This document shows, one piece after another, positions 18,447 to 27,147 of a stretch of 64,000 nt of DNA. The notes beneath the pieces are model-generated. The model was not told the DNA's origin and made no database searches. It saw only the letters and a list, made by a program, of their open reading frames with translations. Position 1 is the first letter of the stretch, and each line of letters begins with the position of its first letter. The DNA lies in NCBI RefSeq assembly GCF_019422935.1, contig NZ_JAHZCJ010000009.1:23851-87850 (forward strand). The letters run 5' to 3'. The translations under genes and the position numbers were made by a program. The stretch comes from Desulfovibrio sp. GTDB taxonomy: Bacteria > Desulfobacterota > Desulfovibrionia > Desulfovibrionales > Desulfovibrionaceae.

Positions 18447-19454
18447 ATGCGTAATCATCTGACTCGCCAACAACTCGAAGGCCTGACCCTGTGCTGGGAA
18501 CAGTGGGAGGCCGAGGCCGCAACCCGAACGCAAAAAACCATGCGTGCGCGTCTGCACCTGATTTTTCTGCTTATGCGCTACGGCGGCTTGCGGCTGGGCG
18601 AAGTGCTGGCGCTGGAACCTCGTTCCTCCATTGACACCGTCACGGGCATGCTGCGCGTTTCTGGCTCCAACGCGCGCGAAATTCTGCTGCCTGTGAGCGC
18701 CATGCGCAATATCCGGCGTATTCTTGGTCTGCCGCAGGCGGCCGGGCCTGATTTTTTGCAGTTTGACCAGAGCTTTCTGCGCAAGAAATTTTACGCAGTG
18801 GGCAGCCTGATGGATCTGCCGTCTGCCTGCGTGGGGCCGCGCGCCATACGTTATTCACGAGGGCTTGAGCTGCTGGAACTGCATGTGCCCATGCCGTTGG
18901 TACTCAAATTCCTCGGGCAACAGGATGCTGACCAACTGCTGGCCTTTCTGAACTTTTCTGACGGCGAGGCGCGCAAGCTGCTCACCTCGCAGGCTCAGGG
19001 AAAAGACGCCTCGGCAAGCGCCTGCCACGGCGGCGAGGCCGATGACGGAACCAATCTTTTTTGGGGCATTGTTACCCGCATATTTACCGGCATGCGCAAG
19101 GTATATGTGGAGATAACCACTTTTTCAGATTTCAGGCTTGCGGCGGCCTGCACGCCGGAAGAAGCCACCCTGCACGAAGTGCACGAAAATCAGGTGCTGA
19201 GCGTGCGGGTAGACCCGGAGCGCATAGTCCTGAGCCCTGAAAAATCGTCCATGAGCCTTGCCAACTGCGTCAAGGGCGTGGTGGACAGTCTGCACTCGGA
19301 CATGGTGGAAACCTTTGTCTGCGTTGGTTTGCCAGACGGCACAACCCTGCGGGCAACGGTAGACACATGCACGCTGGACACCATGCATCTGCGTGACGGC
19401 AAAAAGGTGTATGCCCATTTTGCCTCCAGCGCCGTTCGGCTGGTGGCCGAGTAG
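18447..19454 (+). CDS. tunR: Tungstate-responsive regulator of the TunR type
   Basis: 335 residues from ATG 18447 (an in-frame ATG at 18414 is also possible). The N-terminal half looks like a tyrosine-recombinase fold: RYGGLRLGEVLAL, RAIRYSRG and VLKFLGQQDADQLLAFLNF, where the catalytic Tyr position reads Phe. The C-terminal half holds two Mop/TOBE oxyanion-binding repeats (about 215-270 and 275-335). This architecture is that of TunR, described in sulfate reducers as the regulator of tungstate uptake and molybdate/tungstate genes. Position directly before tupABC supports it. Confidence 0.85.
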   Translation: MRNHLTRQQLEGLTLCWEQWEAEAATRTQKTMRARLHLIFLLMRYGGLRLGEVLALEPRSSIDTVTGMLRVSGSNAREILLPVSAMRNIRRILGLPQAAGPDFLQFDQSFLRKKFYAVGSLMDLPSACVGPRAIRYSRGLELLELHVPMPLVLKFLGQQDADQLLAFLNFSDGEARKLLTSQAQGKDASASACHGGEADDGTNLFWGIVTRIFTGMRKVYVEITTFSDFRLAAACTPEEATLHEVHENQVLSVRVDPERIVLSPEKSSMSLANCVKGVVDSLHSDMVETFVCVGLPDGTTLRATVDTCTLDTMHLRDGKKVYAHFASSAVRLVAE

Positions 19455-19623
19455 TTTTTGTTTCTGATATCGGCTGCGGTCCGCATGAAGCCGGTTTGGT
19501 GCTGCCCTGATTTGCGCCTCCTTTGGCAATCTTTTATGTCCCGCTTTTTCATGATAGCGTGATTAATGTCGCGCTGAACAGAGTTGGTCTTTTAAGATTA
19601 CCTCTTCAAAAGGAGTCTGATCC

Positions 19624-20451
19624 ATGTTCCGTTTATCCCGTTTTCTGCTCCTGGCCTGCGCTGCGGGCTACATGGCCTGCGCCGCGCCGGTTCTGGCCGC
19701 CGATACTCTCATGATGGCAACCACCACCAGCACGCAGGATTCCGGCCTGCTCGAATATCTGGAGCCTGTTTTCAAGCAGGAAACCGGCATTGAGCTTAAG
19801 TGGGTAGCCGTGGGCACAGGCAAAGCCCTTGAAATAGCCAAAAATTGCGATGCTGATGTGCTGCTGGTGCATGCGCCTTCGGCTGAGCTTGAATTCGTCA
19901 AGGCCGGGCATGGCGTGGACCGCCGTCAGGTCATGTACAATGACTTTGTGATCGTTGGCCCTGTGGCCGACCCCGCTGGCGTGAAAGGGCAGACCACTGC
20001 CGAGGCGCTCAAGCGTATTCTGGATACCAAATCGGGCTTTGTGAGCCGTGGCGACCAGTCCGGCACGCACAAGGCGGAGCAGAAGTTGTGGCAGCAGAGC
20101 AACATTGTGCCCGACAAGGATCCCAAGTATTTTTCTGCGGGGCAGGGCATGATCTCTACCCTGAACATGGCTGCCGAAAAGCAGGCCTATGCCCTCACCG
20201 ACCGCGGAACCTGGATCACCTTTGCCGACAAGATGGGCGACAAAAACCCGCTGGCTATCGTGGTTGAAGGCGACAAGGCCCTGTTCAACCAGTACAGCGT
20301 CATCACGGTCAATCCCGCCCAGTGCCCCAAGGTCAAGACCGATCTGGCCAAGAAGTTTGAAGACTGGTGGGTTGCCCCGGCCACCCAGCAAAAGATTGCC
20401 GGGTACATGCTCAAGGGGAAACAGCTTTTCTTCCCCAATGCCAACAAGTAG
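19624..20451 (+). CDS. tupA: Tungstate ABC transporter substrate-binding protein TupA
   Basis: Periplasmic binding protein of 275 residues with a Sec signal ending near APVLAA (25). The oxyanion loop TTTSTQDSG starts at 33, followed by VAVGTGKALEIAKNCDADVLLVHAP and FVSRGDQSGTHKAE, signatures of the TupA/WtpA-like family that separate it from sulfate and phosphate binders. AAAGGAG precedes the ATG. It is the first gene of tupABC, about 170 bases after tunR. Confidence 0.93.
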   Translation: MFRLSRFLLLACAAGYMACAAPVLAADTLMMATTTSTQDSGLLEYLEPVFKQETGIELKWVAVGTGKALEIAKNCDADVLLVHAPSAELEFVKAGHGVDRRQVMYNDFVIVGPVADPAGVKGQTTAEALKRILDTKSGFVSRGDQSGTHKAEQKLWQQSNIVPDKDPKYFSAGQGMISTLNMAAEKQAYALTDRGTWITFADKMGDKNPLAIVVEGDKALFNQYSVITVNPAQCPKVKTDLAKKFEDWWVAPATQQKIAGYMLKGKQLFFPNANK

Positions 20452-20552
20452 CGCACCCCGGTAGCGCAGGCATGTAATGCGCATTCGCCCGGGGCCGGTG
20501 GTGTGCCCCGGCTTCGGGCGAATGCTTTTCTGACCAGCAACGAGCGGCAGCA

Positions 20553-21248
20553 ATGGATTATCTTATCAACGGCTTCAGCAGTGCCTTGTATCTGCTCACG
20601 CACATGGATGCGGCCACGCTTTCGGCCATTTATGCAACCATTGCGTCTACCTGCTATGCCATGGCGGCAGCCTTGCTGCTGGGGGTGCCGCTGGGTTTTC
20701 TGCTTGGGCATTGCTCCTTTCCCGGTAAAAGGGCGTTGCGGCTGATTTCAGATACCTTGCTGGCCTTTCCCACAGTGCTGATCGGCCTGCTGGTCTACGC
20801 CTTTATTACCGCGCGCGGCCCACTCGGCGAATACGGTCTGCTGTTTACCCTGCCGGGCATGGCCATAGGGCAGGCGGTGCTGGCCTTGCCCATAGTGGTT
20901 TCGTGGACAGCGCAGGCGCTTGAAGACCTTGATCCCCGTTGCCGCGAAACCCTGCTTACACTGGGGGCCAACAGCAGGCAGCTTGCCATGTACGCGCTGT
21001 GGGAGTGCCGTTACGCCGTGGGCATGGTGTGCGTTACGGCCTTTGGCCGCGTGATTACAGAAGTGGGCGTGGCCATGATGCTTGGGGGCAACATTCGTTA
21101 CGCCACCCGCACCATGACAACGGCCATTGCCCTTGAAACCAGCAAGGGCGATTTTGCCCAGGGTATTGCCCTTGGCCTTGTGCTGTTGCTCATGGCCTTT
21201 GTGGTCAATCTGGCGCTTGCATTTTTCCGGCGCAGGGGGCGGGCATGA
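20553..21248 (+). CDS. tupB: Tungstate ABC transporter permease TupB
   Basis: 231-residue inner-membrane permease with several hydrophobic helices and the binding-protein-dependent EAA-type loop (ETLLTLGANSRQLAMYALWE... and FGRVITEVGVAMMLGGNIRY). That second segment is typical of tungstate permeases. It overlaps tupC by 4 bases (ATGA), indicating translational coupling. Confidence 0.93.
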   Translation: MDYLINGFSSALYLLTHMDAATLSAIYATIASTCYAMAAALLLGVPLGFLLGHCSFPGKRALRLISDTLLAFPTVLIGLLVYAFITARGPLGEYGLLFTLPGMAIGQAVLALPIVVSWTAQALEDLDPRCRETLLTLGANSRQLAMYALWECRYAVGMVCVTAFGRVITEVGVAMMLGGNIRYATRTMTTAIALETSKGDFAQGIALGLVLLLMAFVVNLALAFFRRRGRA

Positions 21249-21898
21249 GCGGCAAGTTGTATGAAGCCCACAATCTTGTGCAGCGCTATAATGGGCGCGA
21301 AGCGCTCAATGTGCAGCACCTTGCTATTGAAGAGGGTGAGGCCGTATTCCTCACCGGCCCCAATGGCTGCGGCAAATCAACCTTGTTGCGGCTGCTGGCC
21401 TTTCTGGAGCGCCCGGCTGCTGGCGAGCTGCGCTATGCCGGTGGTGCAGAGGGACGCAAGGAGGCAACCCTGCTTTTGCAGGATCCCTATCTGCTGCACA
21501 TGAGCGTTTTCAATAACGTGGTGCTTGGGTTGAAAATCCGCCACCAAGGGGCAGATCTGCGGCAGACATTTGAATGCTGCATGCAGGCCGCAGGTTTTGA
21601 CGATCCCTGGAATTTTGCGGATCGAGGCCCGCGCGAACTCTCTGGTGGTGAACGCCAGCGGGTTGCCCTGGCATCGCGCCTGGCCCTGCGGCCGAGGGTG
21701 CTGCTGCTTGACGAGCCAACAGCCAATGTGGATGCCGCAAGCGCATGGGCTATTGCCCTGGCCGCAAGGAACAGCACGGCAGAAGGCATGACTGTTGTCT
21801 GCGCCACACACGATCCTGCCTTGCTGCGTGCCATTGATGCCCGTGAAATCAAGCTTGGCACTGCGTGGGACATGGACGCCCGCATTTCGTCATTATAG
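21245..21898 (+). CDS. tupC: Tungstate ABC transporter ATPase TupC
   Basis: 217-residue ABC ATPase energising tungstate import. Walker A GPNGCGKST, Q-loop LLLQDPYLL, signature LSGGERQR, Walker B VLLLDEPTA and switch His in CATHDP are all present. There is no TOBE domain, unlike ModC, as expected for TupC; sensing is left to the separate TunR. Confidence 0.93.
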   Translation: MSGKLYEAHNLVQRYNGREALNVQHLAIEEGEAVFLTGPNGCGKSTLLRLLAFLERPAAGELRYAGGAEGRKEATLLLQDPYLLHMSVFNNVVLGLKIRHQGADLRQTFECCMQAAGFDDPWNFADRGPRELSGGERQRVALASRLALRPRVLLLDEPTANVDAASAWAIALAARNSTAEGMTVVCATHDPALLRAIDAREIKLGTAWDMDARISSL

Positions 21899-22073
21899 AT
21901 CCTGCCTGCATTATCCTGGTTTCCGCTTACAGCAAATTCTCCTTTTCCTCCCTATTGCACAAAAACTCCCTTTTCCTCCCCAACTTTTCCCCTAACAGGA
22001 GAAAAGCGAGACATTTTTTTTACCCGCTTGCACTTTTTTTTCTCACAATGGTATCGAAGGATAAACACAAACG

Positions 22074-22087
22074 GGCGTATATGCGCC
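22074..22087 (+). promoter_or_regulatory. Inverted repeat in the aor leader
   Basis: GGCG-TATATG-CGCC, 9 bases before the AAGGAGG ribosome site of the aldehyde oxidoreductase gene. It could be an operator, for TunR or another regulator, or a small hairpin near the ribosome site. No matching copy was found before tupA. Confidence 0.35.
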
Positions 22088-22104
22088 TTGTTTAAGGAGG
22101 CTCC

Positions 22105-23853
22105 ATGTTCCGTTTTTTGCGCGTCAATATGGCAACCAAGACCTGTGTTTTTGAAGAAATCCCTCAAGAATACGCTGGCCTTGGCGGCCGTGCGTTGACT
22201 TCTACCATCGTTGCGCGTGAGGTGCCGCCCACCTGTACGCCCATTGGCCCCCACAACAAGCTTGTTTTTGCTCCCGGTCTGCTGGGCGCCACCAACAGCC
22301 CCAACGCCAACCGTATTTCCGTGGGCTGCAAAAGCCCGCTGACCGAAGGCATCAAGGAATCCAACGCGGGCGGCCAGCCCGGCGGTCACCTGGCCCGTTT
22401 GGGCATTCTGGCTGTTATTGTGGAAGACATGGCCAAGGAAGGCGAGTGGTGGCAGCTTGAAGTGAGTAAAGACCACGCCAAGCTGATTCCCGCCGAAGTG
22501 GCCGGAATGAACAACTTTGATGCTGTTGCCAAGCTGGTGGAAAAGTACGGTAAGGATTGCAGCTACATCACCATTGGCCGTGCGGGCGAATTCAAGCTCA
22601 CCGCGGCTTCCATCGCCTGCACCGACCGCGAACTGCGCCCCATGCGCCATGCCGGGCGCGGTGGCGTCGGCGCGGTAATGGGTTCCAAGGGCCTCAAGGC
22701 CATCATTGTGAATCCCGAAGGCGGCAAGAGCCAGCCTCTGACTGATGAAAAGGCTTTTCGCGAGGCTTCCAAGCGCTTCGCCACGGCGCTTTCCGAACAC
22801 CCCATCACCAGCAAGGGGCTTGCCGAATACGGCACCGCCGTGCTCGTCAACATTCTGCACGAGGCGGGCGGCCTGCCCACCGCAAACTTTACTGTTGGCC
22901 AGTTTGACAAGCATGAGGCTGTTTCGGGCGAGCTTTTGAACCAGCTCACCAAGGAGCGCGGCGGCGAGGGCAAGGTAGCCCACGGCTGCATGAGCGGCTG
23001 CATGATCCGTTGCAGCGGCATTTTGCCCGACAAAAAGGGCAAGTTCCAGAGCAAGTGGCCCGAATACGAAACCCTGTGGTGCTTCGGCCCCCACTCCGGC
23101 ATTGGTGACCTTGATGCCATCTCCAAGTACGACTACATGTGCGATGATATCGGCGTTGACACCATCGACGTGGGCGTTGCCGTGGGCGTTGCCATGGCTG
23201 GCGGAGCTATCCCTTACGGGGATACCAAGGCTGTGCTTGATGTCATGAACGGCATCAGCGATGGCTCTCCGCTTGGCCGTATTGTTGGTTGCGGCGCGGC
23301 CACCACGGGCCGGGTGTTTGGCGTGCGGCGCGTGCCCACGGTCAAGGGCCAGAGCCTGCCTGCATATGATCCCCGTGCGGTCAAGGGCCAGGGCGTCACC
23401 TACGCCACCTCGCCCATGGGCGCAGACCACACCGCCGGTTACGCGGTTACGGCCAACATCCTTAACAGCGGCGGCACGGTTGACCCCCTCAAGAAGGATG
23501 GGCAGATCGAGCTTTCACGCAATCTCCAGGTGGCTACCGCCTCTGTGGATTCCGTGGGCCTGTGTCTGTTCACGGCCTTTGCCATCCTTGACGTGCCGGA
23601 CGCCCTGCCCGCCGTTGTGGACATGCTCAATGCCAAGTTTGGCTGGAAGCTCACTGGCGACGACGTTGTAACGTTGGGCCAGCGCGTTCTTTCCACGGAA
23701 ATCGACTTCAACCGCCGTGCTGGCATTACCCAGGCTGCGGACGTACTGCCCGATTTCTTCACTGACGAAAAGCTGCCTCCGCATAACACCACTTTCGATA
23801 TCACCCACGAAGAACTCAAGACGGTCTTCAACTGGATTGAGGAAAAGAAGTAG
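22105..23853 (+). CDS. aor: Tungsten-dependent aldehyde:ferredoxin oxidoreductase
   Basis: 582-residue cytoplasmic enzyme of the AOR family, oxidising aldehydes to acids with a bis-pterin tungsten centre and one Fe4S4 cluster. Seen: GRALTSTIVAREV, KSPLTEGIKESNAGG, GRGGVGAVMGSKGLKAI (pterin contacts), cluster ligands Cys 295, 299 and 303, and Cys 487 in DSVGLC. The first three cysteines are spaced CX3CX3C rather than the CX2CX3C of Pyrococcus AOR. AAGGAGG precedes the ATG. A GC-rich hairpin (23872-23894) follows the gene. Its place after tupABC supports tungsten rather than molybdenum. Confidence 0.92.
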   Translation: MFRFLRVNMATKTCVFEEIPQEYAGLGGRALTSTIVAREVPPTCTPIGPHNKLVFAPGLLGATNSPNANRISVGCKSPLTEGIKESNAGGQPGGHLARLGILAVIVEDMAKEGEWWQLEVSKDHAKLIPAEVAGMNNFDAVAKLVEKYGKDCSYITIGRAGEFKLTAASIACTDRELRPMRHAGRGGVGAVMGSKGLKAIIVNPEGGKSQPLTDEKAFREASKRFATALSEHPITSKGLAEYGTAVLVNILHEAGGLPTANFTVGQFDKHEAVSGELLNQLTKERGGEGKVAHGCMSGCMIRCSGILPDKKGKFQSKWPEYETLWCFGPHSGIGDLDAISKYDYMCDDIGVDTIDVGVAVGVAMAGGAIPYGDTKAVLDVMNGISDGSPLGRIVGCGAATTGRVFGVRRVPTVKGQSLPAYDPRAVKGQGVTYATSPMGADHTAGYAVTANILNSGGTVDPLKKDGQIELSRNLQVATASVDSVGLCLFTAFAILDVPDALPAVVDMLNAKFGWKLTGDDVVTLGQRVLSTEIDFNRRAGITQAADVLPDFFTDEKLPPHNTTFDITHEELKTVFNWIEEKK

Positions 23854-24006
23854 GGTTGCCCTTATTGGTCTCCGCTCCGGCTGGTTCGGAGCGGGGCCAG
23901 AGATTTTGTTTTACGGCGGCGCCATGGCGTGCGCCCCGGCTGGCTTGACTGTTTTCGGACAGGGCGGGCATAACTGGACAAGACCTCACGAGGTCAAGGA
24001 GCGTCC

Positions 24007-24246
24007 ATGAAACTGACCGTTAAGCTGAGCACCACCCTGCGTGACTATGTGCCGGGCTATGTGCCGGAAACAGGCCTGCAGGTGGAAATGCCGGAAGGAA
24101 GCACTGTGGCCCAGTTGGCGCAACATCTGGGCTTGCCGCCGCAAGACATAAAAATTGTCATGGTCAACGGACGCCAGCAGAAGGTGAGCGATCTCATGCG
24201 CGACGGAGACCGTATTGCCTATTTTCCGGCTGTCGGAGGAGGCTAG
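24007..24246 (+). CDS. MoaD/ThiS-family sulfur carrier
   Basis: 79-residue ubiquitin-fold protein ending in GGG, the C-terminal glycines that are adenylated and thiocarboxylated. VTVAQ-type helix (STVAQLAQHLGL), VMVNGRQQ and DRIAYFPAVGGG match MoaD/ThiS. In this setting it probably donates sulfur for the pterin dithiolene of the tungsten cofactor. The ThiF/MoeB-like gene begins 6 bases after its stop. Confidence 0.88.
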   Translation: MKLTVKLSTTLRDYVPGYVPETGLQVEMPEGSTVAQLAQHLGLPPQDIKIVMVNGRQQKVSDLMRDGDRIAYFPAVGGG

Positions 24247-24251
24247 GCCCG

Positions 24252-25133
24252 TTGACCATGACAAAATCTGATCTGCATCAGTTCTTCAGCCCCTATATTC
24301 GGGCAAAATACCAGACAAAATTTGCTGGCGACACGCAGGAAACCCTGTTTGTGAGCCTTGAGGGCTTGCGCCTTTGGGCTGCATCCCAGGCTCTGACATT
24401 ACGCGCGGCCATGATTTACCTGTTGGGGCAGAACATTTGGCCGGAGCGGTTTCGCCGGAATTTCGGGCTGGTCACAGCGGAGGAAATGACGCGGCTGCTG
24501 CAAGGCCGTGCGCTTGTGCTGGGTTGCGGCGGTCTGGGGGGGTATGTGGCCGAACTGCTGGCCCGCTCCGGCGTGGGGAGCATCCGGCTGGTGGACAACG
24601 ATGTGTTTGACGAGAGCAATCTCAACCGCCAGCGGTTCTGCTCCGAGCGTGTGCTGGGGCAGCGCAAGGTCTGCGTAGTGCGCGACGCGCTGGCGGATAT
24701 TGCCAGCCATGTGGAAACAGAAGCCCTTGAATTAGTGGCCGATGAGGGCAATCTGCCCGATCTTGTGGCGGGTATGGACGTGGCGTTGGACTGCCTGGAC
24801 AACATCAGCGGTAAAACTGCCCTGGAGCGGGCAGCTCTTGCTGCCGGCGTCGTCTTCATTCACGGTTCCGTACTGCGCGAAGAAGGCTTTTGCTACGCCA
24901 ACGCAGGCCCGCAGGCGCGGCTTGAGGAGCTTTACCCGCAGGGGCAGAGCAACAGCGAGCTTGAGCATGCAAGGCGCGAAGGCGTTGGGGCGCTGGCCCC
25001 GGCTTCGGTTGCCTGCCTTATGGCCAAGCTGGCTCTGCGGGCCATCTTGAGCCGCACCGCCAGCAGCGCCCTGTTCCACCTCGACCTCTCTGTGCCGGAA
25101 CTGGAGCGTTTTGACTGGGCAGGCAAGGCCTAG
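24252..25133 (+). CDS. ThiF/MoeB/HesA-family adenylyltransferase
   Basis: 293 residues. About 85 N-terminal residues precede a Rossmann E1-like domain: LVLGCGGLGGYVAELLARSG, VDNDVFDESNLNRQ and VALDCLDNISGK. The usual MoeB zinc CxxC pairs are absent and the C-terminus is short. It should adenylate the C-terminal glycine of the MoaD-like protein encoded just upstream. TTG 24252 is 9 bases from GGAGGAGG; the alternative ATG 24258 is 15 bases away, so TTG is favoured. Confidence 0.85.
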   Translation: MTMTKSDLHQFFSPYIRAKYQTKFAGDTQETLFVSLEGLRLWAASQALTLRAAMIYLLGQNIWPERFRRNFGLVTAEEMTRLLQGRALVLGCGGLGGYVAELLARSGVGSIRLVDNDVFDESNLNRQRFCSERVLGQRKVCVVRDALADIASHVETEALELVADEGNLPDLVAGMDVALDCLDNISGKTALERAALAAGVVFIHGSVLREEGFCYANAGPQARLEELYPQGQSNSELEHARREGVGALAPASVACLMAKLALRAILSRTASSALFHLDLSVPELERFDWAGKA

Positions 25134-25149
25134 CCGTTCATTCCACGCC

Positions 25150-27108
25150 CTATTTCCCGGCGTATTCCCAGATAATCTGCCCGGTTTTTTCCATGCCGTA
25201 ACCGCCCAGGCCTTCCACTGTCTGGCGGAAGGCCTCGCTGCGGATAACATCCAGCAGGGCCTGAACCGCATCCCCATCAAAAAAGCGCCGGGGAATGACC
25301 AGATCGTATTCCTCAACGCCAATGGGTATGAATGGCAGGCCCAGCGCGTTGGCTGCCGCCCGCACGGCAAGGCCGGCATCCACCCGGCCGGAAAGCACCG
25401 CCGCAGCTACGTTCATGTGGGTGTATTCCTCGTCGCGGTAGCCGCTGATACTTGTGGGCGCGATGCCAAGGCAACTCAGGCGGTAATCGAGCAGCACGCG
25501 GGTTCCGCTGCCGCGCTGGCGGTTGATGAAGCGCACCCCCGGCTTGGCGAGGTCTTCAATGCTGCTGATGCCAAGGGGGTTGCCGGGCGCGGTCAGAATG
25601 CCCTGTTCCCTGTCCACCAGACGCAGCAGCACGGTGGGTTCTTCCAGATTATCTTCAATGGCCTTGCGGTTATATACGCCGCTTGCCGGGTCGAGCAGAT
25701 GGCTGCCCGCCAGATGGCACTGCCCGCGCTTGAGCGCCATGATGCCGCCCAGCGAACCCACATGGGCCGAGGTGAGGCGGAACTGCGGATGCGCCTTGCG
25801 CAGCATGCTGTCCAGCAGGTCAAGTGTGTTGTCGTGACTGCCAATGGCAAGCAGCGCGCCTGCCAGGGCCGTGGCGGGGCGCAGCAGCTCGACAGTAACA
25901 GGTTCCCCCGCATTGCAGCCTTCGCTGTCGCGTGGAATGCGGATGATGCCATCGGCCCGGCTGAGGCTGGTTATGGTGCCTGCGCCGCGCGGCAGGGGCA
26001 CGGCCACAACCGTATCGCCCACGCAGCCCAGTTTGACCCGCAACCGTTCTTCCATGCCGGGGCGCGAGGGCAGGGGATTGCAGGGTACTGCCGTGATCTT
26101 TTGCCGCTCGCTCATGGCGCGTTTCTGCCACAGGGCCAGCAGGGGCAGAACAAATTCTTCCATGGATATGCCCGCAGAAACCGGATACCCGGGTACACCC
26201 ACCACAGGTTTGCCGTTGACCACCGCCAGCACCGTGGGTTTGCCCGGCATGACTGAAATGCCATGCGTCACCACAGTGCCCATCTGCCCGAGCACATGGG
26301 CTGTAAAGTCGTGGCTGCCAGCCGAAGACCCGGCATTGAGAATGACCATGTCGGCAGTTGCAATGGCGTTGGCAATGGCGGCCCGTATGGCCTCTGGGTC
26401 GTCAGGAACCACAGGCAGGGTGGCGGCTTCGCCCCCGGCCTCCGTAATCATGGCCGAAAAAATCAGTGAATTGAATTCGGGCAGCACACGACCTGCGCGC
26501 AGATCTTCATCTCGTGCATCCACCAGCGGAACAATTTCAGACCCGCTGGGGATGATGGAAACGCGGGGGCGGCGGAATACCGGTACTTCAAGCGCACCGC
26601 CGGCCGCCAGCGCGCCAAGGTCGTAGGGACCAATGCACGTGCCGGGCGGCAGGATGATCTCTGTAGCCACCATGTCTTCACCCATTTTGCGCACGTGCTG
26701 CCAGGGAAAGGCGGCTTTTTCTATAACGGCCCACTGCGATTCGCCCTGATGATCCTTTTCGGTTTCGGTATTGATGTTCTCCATCATCACCACGGCATTG
26801 CAGCCCAGAGGCAAGGGGTGACCGGTGTTGATCCAGTGGGCCTGCTCGCCGAGTTTGAGCCGCAAGGGGGTGCGGGCAGAGGCGGTGAAGGTATCCTCCG
26901 CATGTACGGCAATGCCGTCCATTGCCGCACCGTGAAAGGCCGGGGATGAACGCAGGGCCGCCACGGGCCTGCTGAGCACGCGGCGCAGGGCCTGCGCCAG
27001 AGGGATGCGTTCTTCGCCAAGGGCGAAAGTTTTGGCGTCAAGGCATGAAAACCAGCTGGCGCGGGCTTCTTCCGGGGGCAGCAGGGTCAGATAGGTGTTG
27101 CGCTTCAA
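25150..27108 (-). CDS. MoeA fused to a periplasmic-binding-like domain
   Basis: 652 residues. Residues 1 to about 400 are MoeA (SSPAFHGAAMDGIAV, NTGHPLPLGCNAVVMME, LNAGSSAGSHDF, GVPGYPVSAG), the metal-insertase step of Mo/W cofactor assembly. From about 430 on, a type-2 binding-protein-like domain follows (AIGSHDNTLDLLDSML, SAHVGSLGGIMALKRGQCHLAGSHLL, RQRGSGTRVLLDY). This fusion is known in archaea and anaerobes, where the extra domain may bind metal or cofactor. TTG start with GGGAG 8 bases upstream. Convergent with the moeB-like gene; moeA lies upstream on the same strand. Confidence 0.88.
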   Translation of the reverse strand: MKRNTYLTLLPPEEARASWFSCLDAKTFALGEERIPLAQALRRVLSRPVAALRSSPAFHGAAMDGIAVHAEDTFTASARTPLRLKLGEQAHWINTGHPLPLGCNAVVMMENINTETEKDHQGESQWAVIEKAAFPWQHVRKMGEDMVATEIILPPGTCIGPYDLGALAAGGALEVPVFRRPRVSIIPSGSEIVPLVDARDEDLRAGRVLPEFNSLIFSAMITEAGGEAATLPVVPDDPEAIRAAIANAIATADMVILNAGSSAGSHDFTAHVLGQMGTVVTHGISVMPGKPTVLAVVNGKPVVGVPGYPVSAGISMEEFVLPLLALWQKRAMSERQKITAVPCNPLPSRPGMEERLRVKLGCVGDTVVAVPLPRGAGTITSLSRADGIIRIPRDSEGCNAGEPVTVELLRPATALAGALLAIGSHDNTLDLLDSMLRKAHPQFRLTSAHVGSLGGIMALKRGQCHLAGSHLLDPASGVYNRKAIEDNLEEPTVLLRLVDREQGILTAPGNPLGISSIEDLAKPGVRFINRQRGSGTRVLLDYRLSCLGIAPTSISGYRDEEYTHMNVAAAVLSGRVDAGLAVRAAANALGLPFIPIGVEEYDLVIPRRFFDGDAVQALLDVIRSEAFRQTVEGLGGYGMEKTGQIIWEYAGK

Positions 27109-27147
27109 GATGATTCTCCCAGCAATAAGTGCCAGACGCGTACTGGT

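Noticed and set aside
21952..23430. Minus-strand open frame of 492 codons
   Set aside because: Opposite the aldehyde oxidoreductase gene; composition typical of an antisense shadow and no family motifs.
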